Shown here in pieces: positions 42,291 through 52,139 of a stretch of 64,000 nucleotides of DNA. The position numbers and the translations under genes were made by a program. The notes below the pieces were generated by a model. The model worked only from the letters and a program-made list of their open reading frames with translations. It ran no database searches and had not been told where the DNA came from. The stretch lies in NCBI RefSeq assembly GCF_004359215.1, contig NC_090615.1, forward strand, positions 8,384,143 to 8,448,142. Direction: 5' to 3'. Numbering within the stretch: position 1 is the first letter of the stretch; each line of letters begins with the position of its first letter. The stretch is from Bremia lactucae. Lineage: Eukaryota; Oomycota; Peronosporomycetes; Peronosporales; Peronosporaceae.

Positions 42291-43440
42291 CTTTATTGCA
42301 CGGGCGCTGTGGATCCTCCGCGCGTCGTTGTTCATCATGATAGGATTTGAAGTACCGAATTTCCTATGAGGCACACGATACTGCCCTTGGTGGTCATCTT
42401 GGTAGAGAAAAGACCTTCGGCTTTGTAAGTTAATTTTATTGGTGGCCCAAACTTTATAAATGGGTTAGCACATACGTTGGCACATGCGAAACTTGCCAAC
42501 GGGTTAAACCCTCGGCGCATGCTGCTGCACCACTGTCAAGTCTGCCCGTACCCATAGGGTGTTGGGAGTCCATTAGTATAGATTTTATTTTCGGTCTACC
42601 GAAAGATTTGGCCGGTAACTCTGGCAAAGTGGTCTTTGTTGACCAATTGAGCAAAATAGCTCACTTAGCGGCTGGGCCGGATACCTTTGATGGTGAAGGT
42701 TCAGGAAGGCTGTTCATCGATCGCGTATTTCGACAGCACGGTTTGCCAGTGGCAATTGTCTCTGATCGGGACCCCCGTTTCGCGGGTAAATTCTGGGAAT
42801 CAATTTTCCGAGTGCTTGGCATCAGATTGGGCATGTCCACTGCGGACCATCCGGAGACCGATGGTTAAACTGAACGTGTCAATCATTAAAGACGTTTTAC
42901 GCAGTGTCTGTGCTCAGACACCAAAGCGCTGGAGCTTAATGCTCCCAGTGGTGGTGTTTGCGTTGAACGCTATACATGCCTCTACAGGCTTTACTCCGGT
43001 CTATGTCAAAGGTCTCACCCACCCATGCGTTCTGTTAACGATTCCACTGCGTGGCTCCAGGCTTGGTGGGGAGAATAAGCCGATAAGCTTGCTGGTATCA
43101 GCCCTAATACCGTTCGGAAACAAGTAAGCGAGTTTCTCGCGACGCGATTTAGTGTCTTGAGACATGAAAGGGATACGATGGCTGAAAGCCAAGACAAACA
43201 AAAAGATGCAAACGCAGAAGTTGTGTTAATTCTTATGTGGTCGGAGACCGAGTTTTAATAAACGCTAGAAATCTACCTACTAACTTGGTTTCCGCGGTCT
43301 TCAAGACCAAATTGCGCCGGCGCTTGATTGGACTATTTACGGTCGTGGCCAAGAAAGGCCTAGCTTACACGCTAAACCTTCCTAGCATGCTGCAAACACA
43401 CCAGTGTCTTACGTTGGCTTGCTTAAGCCATATCGGGACC
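42290..43440 (+). pseudogene. Gypsy-3 integrase
   Basis: The H2C2 zinc finger (GGHLGREKTF, then CETCQRVKPS near 42390-42510) precedes the DDE core: ISIDFIFGLPKDLAG (first Asp), PVAIVSDRDPRFAGKFWESI (second Asp) and the TADHPETDG, TERVN segment with the Glu site, where a stop replaces the Gln codon. The C-terminal SH3-like part lies at 43237-43440 (VGDRVLINARNLPTNLVSAV). The core 42608-42868 is a continuous open frame of 86 codons. Confidence 0.85.
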
Positions 43441-43639
43441 CTTCCCACGTGGATTTGAAGGCGCTTGAGCTGAGACCGGCGGTTGTGCCGCAGATTGCTG
43501 CATCCTCACCAGGATGACCAGCTGGCCCTCGAAACGAAGTTGCTAAGGCTCCAGCATCAAAAGACGGTTCTGAATCGCCAAAAGAGCTCTCAACCCGAGC
43601 AAGGCTCTCACGAAGACGTTTCACCTCGTGCTTTAAAGC

Positions 43640-43870
43640 AACAAATGCTTCCGTCGAGATTTCGGCCCCCTCCCGAGCTGTTTGATGCGCGAAAGAACCT
43701 TCGGTTTCATGTGGAGAAACTTTTTTAGCGTCGTCGTCGTAAGGATCAATACCAGTATCTGGTGAAGTGGCTAGGGTCACCATCTTCTGAAAACTCTTGG
43801 GAATTCGAGGTACCTCTTCGGTAAGATTGCCCGTACGCCGTTGAGGATTTTATGCGCCAAGTTCAGGGTC
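43640..43870 (+). pseudogene. Gypsy-3 chromodomain
   Basis: FRPPPELFDARKNLRFHVEK, then QYQYLVKWLGSPSSENSWEF and AVEDFMRQVQG. The aromatic and Trp positions of a chromodomain are visible (YLVKW, SSENSWE). The same block lies in Gypsy-7 near 62585-62430. Confidence 0.75.
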
Positions 43871-44099
43871 AACACGCGTCAAATGACGCTTTTAACCACT
43901 AGAAGTAGGATTACGTGGATCTATAGCCTCTGTGCAGCTTCGATCCATGGTTGCACGGTCAATCGAAGCACTGAAATATCGGCTAGGCCTTTCCTCGTTT
44001 TGTGGCATCAATGCCGATCGTAATTAGCCTTTGGCCTTTAGCTTGGCGAAACCGAAGCGGAGCTTCCGTTCAAACAAACATTAGCCACACCCGCAACTC

Positions 44100-44675
44100 T
44101 CTCATATTTCGAATATTACGGAGGCGGCGGGCCCGGTGGACCAGTTCTCAAATGAGATTTCGTTTTCACTCCATTTTCATTTGGATACAAAACGATCGGA
44201 ATATTCCTCATTAAGGTCACCGAAGCCTCATGGACTTCATCACGTAAACGCGTCAGATACTGACCTTGCGTCATTACGTTTGGCGTAAGGTATCGCTCAC
44301 GAAGAACGTCGCGAGCAGCGGTCTCCCCCGGCGTTCTCGCCATGTCACCGGAGGTCCAGAAGGCCAAGCTGTGACGTGCGATCTCTTTGAGGCGCTCGCC
44401 GCACTAAGCGGAGTGAATCTTTATTCACTATGAGCTCCAGCTTTCGCTTTCTCGGCAGCTCGACGACGAGCTTGTTCTTCTATGAGGATTGCCCGCTCTT
44501 GCTCTTCATCAAGCGGATTCGTAATGTTGTTGGACTCAGGGTCTTGTGTCCTGCTCAAGGCAGTTAATACATCTGCGGCACCACATCCTCTGATGAAGTG
44601 TGACTTTCAGTCCACTATTTTTCCTACATCGTCGAGGAAGGTGCTCAGAGTCTGTGACACACACTTTATTATCAT
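44100..44675 (-). pseudogene. Antisense ORF of Gypsy-3 (gag-like, unknown function)
   Basis: Minus-strand frame starting at ATG 44675, 112 bases inside the 3' LTR, running away from it. After a start with SQTLSTFLDD it has GAADVLTALSRTQDP, ITNPLDEEQERAILIEEQAR and RRAAEKAKAGAHSE, a stop, then in a shifted frame ERLKEIARHSLAFWTSGDMA, ARDVLRERYLTPNVMTQGQY and LTRLRDEVHEASVT, ending GPPGPPPP at 44116. The same protein is seen in Gypsy-7 with different lesions. Sense translation of this stretch gives nothing recognisable. It could be an antisense accessory protein. The function is unknown. Confidence 0.6.
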
Positions 44676-44769
44676 GGGTTTAAAGGAAAGAAAACACAAC
44701 CAAACGGTTAGCTGTTTAGGTTCCAACTTAAAAAAGGTAATGAAGCGAATGTTGTCACTCGGTGTCAAC

Positions 44770-44786
44770 AGTCTGGTAGAGAAGGG
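44770..44786 (+). other. Polypurine tract of Gypsy-3
   Basis: GTCTGGTAGAGAAGGG just before the 3' LTR start TGTAATGGACGC. Confidence 0.55.
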
Positions 44787-45328
44787 TGTAATGGACGCAC
44801 ACCGGATAGAGAACCGTTGTTGTGGTACACTTACCGGATGGGTAATATCTTTTATCCTATTCTAAAATAATTAATTGCTTACATCCCATTTATATAGGGT
44901 AACAAATGTGGTCACCCCTAGATATAAATCTGGCGGCCGAAATCTATTTTTTAAATTAGCTAAGGTAAGGTTTTAGATTAAATAATTAAATAAAGTGCAG
45001 TTCCCCTTTTGATCTTTAAGCGTCTAGTGCCTTCTTAAGGCTTGCGCAGTGATCTGTGAGAAATAGAAGCCTTTATAAGGTACATACTCTCGGGCATAGT
45101 TGCCACTTGGTTCTACGAAAACCTGAATTCCTTGAACTAGAATTCATTAGGCTTTAATAGCTTGTACGACTCCCTGAGTTGTTAAACCCATTAGTCCTGT
45201 AGAACTAATAGACTATTTGGGTCTAAAAGTCTTCCTCTGACTGGTGGCGTCGTTGGGGGCGCAGGAGGTGCTCGCGATTCTGTGGCTACTTGCCTGGCGG
45301 ACTTTAGGAGCGAGGTAGCTCCACTACA
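44787..45328 (+). repeat. 3' LTR of Gypsy-3, family 3
   Basis: 542 bp, TGTAATGG to CTCCACTACA. Relative to the 5' LTR it lacks the AT-rich insert but carries about 60 extra GC-rich bases (45242-45302). Confidence 0.9.
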
Positions 45329-45334
45329 GAAACA

Positions 45335-45946
45335 TGACACCTTTGGCTAGGACTGGCAACAGTTCTAGCCAACCTACACAGATAACAGTGAAGGTGAGAT
45401 GCCTCCAGGACTCACGTACCCTGACGTGCAGAGGAAGGTTACAGGTTGCTAAGTATTCTTAGCTACCGAAGGTCGATATTAACGCTTTAGTATAGTGAAA
45501 AAATGTAACTATTAAACTATATAAAGTTCCCACATAACGATCCTATCAACGGACCTTAACCTAAATACACTAAAAGCTAACTATGTACGCCCTGCGCGCC
45601 CCACAATCGTGTCTCGAAGACGATTGGCGGGCCTGATTTGAACTTGAATTAACCAATCAATAGACTAGTGTATTTTACCTTAATATTACCATATTTTGTG
45701 ATATTGAAACTATGAAGTCAAAATTTAATATATATAAGATAATAATTTTGTACTTCTTTATTTATTTTTCCGTATAGAAAAAGCTCCCCGGTAAGGAGAT
45801 CATATGTATCTAACGGGACATTCCGTTACATTACACACTCTCTGACCAACAGTCACTATAGTAAGAAATGTTGATAGAGAGTACTCTTGTGTCTTTCTCT
45901 GTAAATTTGCACTTAATTTATTTCGATTGTAAGCTTTGTTTGCGCA
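45335..45946 (+). repeat. LTR-like block, family 4
   Basis: AT-rich sequence sharing ordered blocks with 55446-55720 (AAGTTCCCACATAACGATC-like, CAATCGTGTCT, AACCAATC). It is followed by a Copia-type primer site at 45947. The start is uncertain because Gypsy-3 inserted next to it. Confidence 0.5.
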
Positions 45947-45960
45947 TGGTATCAAATCCC
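45947..45960 (+). other. Copia-type primer-binding site
   Basis: TGGTATCAAATCCC after a CA dinucleotide, the usual form after Copia LTRs. Confidence 0.5.
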
Positions 45961-47240
45961 TTGCGCGTAGCCTGTGAGGCCGCAAACCTGGCAGCCGTAG
46001 GACTGAGTGTAGCTACTAGTGATGCAAATGTCTCAGTAGACGCTCATGCGTCTGCCGTGGGGAGTACGTCACTTCCTATTCCAGTTGAAGGTGATTCGGT
46101 GTATGAGTCGGCGTCAAAGTCCGACTCGGTGGCCACTGTGAAGACCTCCTGTTTAGCCCGGGCCGCGTCTGTCAACCCAATGGGTCCGACGTGACAACCA
46201 AAGAGGTCTTATCGAAGTTATTTACCTATTCAGACCATTTTGGCGTGGTTTCATCTTGTAATGACTCCATGGATGACGATAACTGCGGTGATGTTAAAAT
46301 GCATAACCAAGAACGAGATAATCGAAAAGGTCAATTCCGTAAGAATGCTACTGGTGGTGCTAGCATGCATCACCGGGGACGGAGTGATCTTGAAGATGGC
46401 TTCGATAGTTTTGTAAGCATAAATGTTAACAGAAACCAACGGGCGAGGGACGCGTTGCGTTCGCTTCAAAAAAACTGGTTGCCCGAAGGGCAACATTGTT
46501 CGTTAGTCTGGTATGACCAACGAACGCTACAAGATTCCATTATTCGACTAGGACGTAACGAGATTCTTCATCGATGCCTTCTACTGACATCAATGACACA
46601 CTTGCAAGCGTGCAAACATTGTTACTCCCTTGCTTCAAGCTTCAGAGACATTCATTTCGAATGTGCAAAGCGCAGGCCGCAAGGTCTGGCTTCACAAACT
46701 GAATTCTTTCCGTGACCCGTTTGAGAGACGGACTGTAGTCGGTGCACGACTACAGTTCGTCTCTACAAGATCCATCGTTTGTCCAAAGAGACAGTCTTGC
46801 CTTGCGTCCCGTGGAGGGACTCATGCCCGTTCTGCTTTAAGGATGCAGTCCATGGCCCTAAGGATGCCTTCTCCCTTAAAGACCCTCGTTGGACGACGCT
46901 CATCTTTTCTAAGATTTGCGAAAAAATTGAAGACCTCCAATTCTTTTAATAGCGCGGAATTCGTTCGCTCTTCGAGGAGGTGGAGAAAAATCGGGTACGT
47001 TTCACACGTCGAGTTCGAGTCATTACTGTGACTTAAATCACGTCTTCCTGTATTTACGAAAGGACGTTGATGATGAAAGTTCCCGTCGTCGCGAGTTAGC
47101 GACGAAGGTCGACAGCGTTTGTCGAGAGCAGTCGCAATGCCGTGCTCAAGTTGCAGGTTGACCAACTGGTGAACGAACGGACGCATCAGTCCCTTCGAGG
47201 CGAGTTGGTGGTAGCTCTAAGATATTTCTATTATTTTTTG
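45960..47240 (+). pseudogene. Unrecognised gag-like coding block
   Basis: A chain of plus-strand frames after the family-4 LTR and primer site: 45960-46194 (VSNPLRVACEAANLAAVGLS, Ser/Ala-rich), 46191-46640 (QRARDALRSLQKNWLPEGQH, SLVWYDQRTLQDSIIRLGRN), then by frameshift near 46640 RKVWLHKLNSFRDPFERRTV, and further pieces KDAFSLKDPRWTTLIFSKIC, FEEVEKNRVRFTRRV and LKLQVDQLVNERTHQSLRGE to about 47200. The pieces read like one protein of about 400 residues with a helical C-terminus. No zinc knuckle, RT or integrase follows. It may be the gag of a non-autonomous LTR element. I do not recognise the family. Confidence 0.45.
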
Positions 47241-47482
47241 TTTTTCTATAAGCTTGAAGATGGGCTTACCATCGGGATTTCAAACCGGAAAGTGAGTTGT
47301 ACTTTAAGTTGTCTCTTTCCTACCGTTATTTATTACCTATCGTTCGGTGTATTCCCTTTCACTTTTTTATATGGACGCGCCCCCTTTCCATTTGCTGCGG
47401 ACCACTATAAATCGGGGGACTTTACTGTCTGTCAGGACGGTGCTGGTGAACTTCAAACGCCAGTCCCGAAGGTTTAACTCTT

Positions 47483-47553
47483 GTTGACGCAGGGTTTTGC
47501 CCGTGACCTTTGGGATGATACTGCCATGCCTTCCCAACTGAGCTACAGCGCAT
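47483..47553 (-). pseudogene. tRNA-like sequence, damaged
   Basis: Minus strand starts GCGCTGTAGCTCAGTTGGGA, a good A-box, and ends with AAGGTCACGGGCAAAACCCT. There the T-loop lacks the TTC of a B-box (expected GGTTCAAACC). No sensible anticodon stem forms. It could be a tRNA relic or a piece of a tRNA-derived SINE. Confidence 0.35.
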
Positions 47554-47879
47554 GATATTTAGCACACACTATCTACCTATTGTTGCGTACCAAACGACCC
47601 TTGCTATCATGTATACATATATCCCTATACACGCATATGCATAAAGCGCAGCACTGTTGATAAACACATCAATCTACAACACTCTTTCTTGATGTGCACA
47701 TCGAAGTGCACATCGAAGTGTATGCCCTCATGCCGCCATGCCGAGTCCGATACTGAAATTGGCGTGTTGTCTCATGAAAGAGCATTCCGTGATAATTTCT
47801 TCTGTTGGCATGTGTTTCAGCGCAATTACCTAACTTGCCACCTTCTCACGCAAGAAATGAAATTTGATGTCGATGTGCT

Positions 47880-48780
47880 TCGTGCGTCATGGTAGACTGA
47901 ATTTTCGGCCAGCGCAATATATCTTTGATTGTCTTGGAGAATTGTCGTCGCCATAACAATCTTGAACTCCAAGTCCTTAATAAAATATTGGTAGCCGGAC
48001 TGCCTCTTGCTTTGTGTTGTACAAATTGTGTACTCTACTTCTGTGCTCGATGCTGCAACGGTCGGCTGGCGCTTGGAGTTCCATGAGATTGTGCCGACGG
48101 TCTAAAAGAACACGGGTCCTGTCGTTATAAGCCGCGTGTCTAAGTCGTCTGCCCAGTTTGCACATTGAGCTCTCCCTTGTTAACGCCGCCGAACGCAATG
48201 CCGATATATTTAGTTGTCTTCATGTTTGGCCGCCACCCAGTGTGACTTTCCGTAGCGTTTACAAACCTTGGCAACTTTGCCAACCGCATACGCGATGTCT
48301 AGTCGTTTACAAGTCGCTATATACATCAATGCACCCACCAGCTCGCAATACGGAAATTTCGGTACAAACGCTTCCTCTTCAGGCATCCTCACGAGTTTCG
48401 AGTTGCTGTTTGCTGGTGTGTGCACGTCCTTAAAATTCTCGATTCCAAACGTTTCGGATAGTCGTTTGATATCTGCCTGCTGGTTCATCTTGATCACGTG
48501 TTGGTCACGCTCGCGGTGACTCTAGATCCCCAGGCAGTACTTGAGATCACCAAGCTCCTTGATGCTAAATTCTTGCTTCAGCATACTCTTACAGTGATGT
48601 ACTTCTTAGTCTTGCCGAACAAGAATAGATTGTCCACGTAGATTACTATGATGCTGTATTCGCCGCTTGACACTCGGAAAACACACACGGATCTGCTGCA
48701 GTGCTCTTGATACCGTAGTCCTCCAGATACTGATTCAGCATCTGGCAGGCATCGTCACGACTTGATGCTGCCAATTTATG
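47880..48780 (-). pseudogene. Copia-2 fragment: RT end and RNase H
   Basis: In transcript order: an RT piece with STAADPCVFRVSSGEYSI and IYVDNLFLFGKTKK (about 48650), where YVDD has become YVDN; then MLKQEFSIKELGDLKYCLGI, the 48497-48210 block (ALMYIATCKRLDIAYAVGKV), and RNase H (ADWASDIDTRRSTTGYVFLL, WNSKRQPTVAASSTEVEYTI; 48160-48000). No LTR, integrase or gag of its own was found. It joins Gypsy gag-protease sequence at about 48780 on the same strand. Confidence 0.75.
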
Positions 48781-49690
48781 CATGACTGATCTTTTTTGAG
48801 CCTTGGTAATTTAAGGATGACAACAAATTTGTCATCCGATTCCAATACGATGAAATCATCATTGCACTGTGTACCCGTTAAAGTGAATTAAATACCGAAT
48901 ACACGTATCTCAACAGAAAGAGATGCATCTGCTGCTAGTCGCACTGTCAACTTCGTTAGAGGCATATCTCGCTCAATGGAACCTTCTGCAATCTTCTAGT
49001 GATTTGCTCTAAATGAAATATTAACACGCCCGCAATCGACTAGGGACTTTAGTGGCAACTATTTTGTCACTGTACTTTTTACGGCGATGGCGTAAACTTC
49101 ATCACCAAAAGCAGTTACACAATACGTTTGTGTGCTATAATCATTTTTCGTCAAAAGGCCCTGCAATTCTTATTGACGTAGCTGGATCAGTATGGCACTT
49201 CGCACCTTCTGACACCGACCGTTATTTTAACGACCCGCCTTGCCGTTGCAATTTCAACAGCGTCGGATCCGCATCCTCTGCTATTCTTTTGCGGGATGTC
49301 GATCGTTTCGCTCAGTGTTTCTAAGCCTTGGGCGTGGACACTACATTTATAGGCGTGGAATAGGCATAGTTGCCTGACTTTTGACAACGACTGCGTCATT
49401 ACAATTGTTTGCAACTTGTATAGCGAGATTTTTCGCTTTCAACCAACGAGAGGTTCATAGGTTCTGAACCTCCGTTTTCTTGTCGTCTTATTTGACAAAA
49501 AGCACCAAAGTGGACGAAAGCCTAATTTAGGCTAAAGTACTCATTTTCCGCTACAGAGATCGCTTTAATCAAGTGTCTATAATTTGAACTGAGACAGGTG
49601 GGTCTTTGATGGACCACCCTTAACAGACACAGTTACCTGTTTTTATTCATCAATTGGATGACCCACAAAACAACTTACTAGGTATCGTGT
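48781..49690 (-). pseudogene. Gypsy-4 fragment: gag end and protease
   Basis: The minus strand carries a gag tail (AISVAENEYFSLN, then EPMNLSLVESE, about 49560-49440) and a retroviral-type protease: SLVDCGRVNISFRANH with DCG in place of DSG (about 49040), LTKLTVRLAADASLSVEIRV, then DDFIVLESDDKFVVILKLPR (about 48870-48810). Broken by stops. RT does not follow. Copia sequence does. Confidence 0.65.
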
Positions 49691-49698
49691 ATGCTGGG

Positions 49699-49993
49699 TG
49701 TTATGGCCCTTTCGTTACATGATACTTAGCTTGCTTATACGTGTTACTTAAGTGAAGTGCTATACCCGAATTAGCGGGTGTAGCACGACACATGCTTATG
49801 TGTTTTTTATGGGGAACCATACCTATTATTAGCAAGTAAGATGACGGCACGTAGATGAATGACTCTCATGAAATTTAGATGACTTTTCATACTTAGGGTT
49901 TTATGAAGTTAGATCTTACATGTATTACAGACTTACAAAACGCTTCCTCACGTGCACGAGTAAGCCAGGTAACGTCGCTCTTAGCCCGTTACA
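49699..49993 (+). repeat. 5' LTR of Gypsy-5
   Basis: TGTTATGGCCCTTTCGTTAC to TTAGCCCGTTACA, 295 bp, followed by TCTGGTAGTCTTC, a TGGTAG-type primer site. The ending matches families 1 and 2 (CCCGTTACA). No second copy in the window. Confidence 0.55.
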
Positions 49994-50046
49994 TCTGGTA
50001 GTCTTCTGGTGTTCCTTCCCATGACTAAGTTTGAGATGAGTATCTT

Positions 50047-50960
50047 TTGCCATCGCCAACTCCAGAAATGACTATGCATTACACGGCCTCCCCTCATCTC
50101 ACGAGTATAGAGTGGCAAGATCTCTACCACCTCTCAGCGGTATCCGAAGAGGTCGACGTCACGTCGCTGATGAGGTCAGCGACGCCAGACCGACAGCGAC
50201 TTGCCATCCACGAGCTCATGGACCGCGAGCTCGCCGATTCTCGTTGGCGCTTATTAACTGCCTCGTAACCTTCAAGCAACGAGACCCGGTAGATGGATAG
50301 GTCTACCTATTCTGATGTAAGAAAGAGCCATCTTCTCCTGAATCTTTGATTTCGAGAGGTCGAAATTGCGATCGACTCGCGCTTGATTGAGTTGGAAAAG
50401 CAAAGGAGAATTTCATCCCCGTTAGCCGGCAAAATCAAGGAATGGCTCTCGGAAAACTCGTTGTGGGCGAGTGTGCGTATCCGATCCTGGCCGCTCTACA
50501 AAATGACCTTGATCTCGCCTTTCAGCCATCTCCAGCTGAATCGCGTGTGCGCGCTAATTTCTTTGTGTTCCGACAAGGAAAGATAATCATGCGCGACTAA
50601 GTCTAAAATACAAGACACCTGGCTTCGTGCGTTGTCGCAAAGCCCATTAACATGGCATCCCAGGCCCATGTCTTTGAGTTTGGCATGCGTGAGGGTATGA
50701 CGCGCTATTGCCTAACGCGAGACGATCCATTTTTTTGGAGGAAACATTTGCCCCCGCGCTGCGCGAGGACTATCTCGTGATATCTTCGTATATAAGCGCC
50801 ATCCAGATGGAACACCGATCATCGGATCCAGAGCCGATGGAGATTGACGTCGTCCAACTTCTGTTTGACAGTCTGCACGAAATGGCAGCCCACTGATCTG
50901 CTTTCGCTGCCGATAAAAAGGCAATTGTGCCGCTGAGTGCCGCGCACCAGCTCCCGTCAT
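50047..50960 (+). pseudogene. Gypsy-5 gag
   Basis: Segments: the 73-codon frame at 50047-50268 (VTSLMRSATPDRQRLAIHEL), KLVVGECAYPILAALQNDLD, FFVFRQGKIIMRD, FEFGMREGMTRYCLTRDDPF and a degenerate knuckle ICFRCR with CAAECRAPAP (about 50897-50950). Many stops. It contains a 9-bp perfect inverted repeat (50162-50170 with 50176-50184). Confidence 0.55.
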
Positions 50961-51139
50961 CAATCACGCTGACGTAGCTGGTCACTTTGTTTCTGACGGA
51001 GTTACACAGTCAAAAAAGGAAAGCGACTAGTAGGCGCGGGGCGCTATACTAATTCGAGCCTAAGTCCAAGTTTTAAGGTGGTAACTCGGACTCCTAGTTC
51101 TAGCCTGCTTCACGCGCATTTGACTGCCATCACATCGAA

Positions 51140-51480
51140 CGGTGACTCGCGGTTAATTATTGTGAACCTTTATATCGCCGGTTCACGGCGACCTTTGCGC
51201 GTGCTCCTTGATTGAAGAGAGACTATCTATTATTTTTGCGCATTGTGTCTATCATCACTGACGCGCGCTTCCGTCTGCGAGGGACCTAGCGAAATTGTGG
51301 TGAGGTTGGCTGATGGAAAACCTCGTCGTTTTCATGTCGCTGTTATATACTTTCGATGGTTTAAGCAGCAACGACAACTTCATAATTATACCAATAAACT
51401 ATGCGTTTGATTGTATCTTGGCTATTCAGTGGCTGGCCCGATATCAGCCCCAGATCGGCTGTTAACGCGATCGGTCAAAC
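51140..51480 (+). pseudogene. Gypsy-5 protease remnant
   Basis: SRLIIVNLYIAGSRRPLRVL leads to where DSGA is expected, then VRLADGKPRRFHVAVIYF and a piece related to LGIPWLARYQPQIGW in another frame (51416-51460). The catalytic DSG is not readable. Confidence 0.5.
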
Positions 51481-51691
51481 GTTGTTAGGGGTTTGACGTC
51501 TGTCGCTCTAAAGATTGGCCTCATGTCGCCATGGTGGACGATGCGTCTACGACATAGGCAGTGCATGGAGAGAGCGATGGTCGTCTATGCACCGCTTGCG
51601 CAATTTTTTTTAAACGTCGTAGGCGATTCGCGTACTTCATTTCACTGAGACAGTGTTCGAGCAGAGGATCCAACAACTGAACATTGTAATT

Positions 51692-51889
51692 AAGCGGGTG
51701 CTTCCACTTGAGAACAACGTGGTCGAGCTGGGGCTCCCACGAGAGAGAAACATGACCGAGCAGTGGCTTTTACTTGAGAGAAACGCGATCGAGCAGGGGC
51801 CCCCACATGATAACAACGTGGCCGAGCAGGGGCTCCCACACGATCGACATGTGATCAAGCGGGGGCTCCCACATTATACGTCGACGGCC
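51692..51889 (+). repeat. Six 33-bp (11-residue) tandem repeats
   Basis: Units start at 51692, 51725, 51758, 51791, 51824 and 51857. They translate as KRVLPLENNVV, ELGLPRERNMT, EQWLLLERNAI, EQGPPHDNNVA, EQGLPHDRHVI and KRGLPHYTSTA. They lie in a 119-codon open frame (51653-52012) between the Gypsy-5 protease and RT. Confidence 0.9.
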
Positions 51890-52139
51890 AAGTTTGCGAT
51901 GCTTCCGTCATATCTGTCCAGAGCGAATGGACAGGGCCTTCCTTACCTGGAGGGGGTGATACCCTATCATATAACTACAGCCCGACCGACATGGCATCGG
52001 TCCACGTGGTAAAATACGTGAAAGGGAAATCACGACGATGTCGATTTGTCGACGTCTTACAACCACATGGCACTGCTTCTTTCTTTACACGGCTTCTAGG
52101 TGTTCTGGAAGCATTTCTTATGCAGCCTGAAGACAGGTA

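Larger units (their letters stand above)
37836..45333 (+). mobile_element. Gypsy-3 retrotransposon with GAAAC target duplication
   Basis: The element spans 37841-45328, with identical GAAAC at 37836-37840 and 45329-45333. LTRs are 37841-38484 and 44787-45328. Order on the plus strand: primer site, gag, protease, RT, RNase H, integrase, chromodomain, then about 0.9 kb with an antisense frame, polypurine tract, 3' LTR. It is a chromodomain Gypsy element. The structure is complete, but every gene is broken. Gypsy-7 at 60950 is a second copy of the family in the other orientation. It inserted about 215 bases after the stop codon of the SANT gene. Confidence 0.92.
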
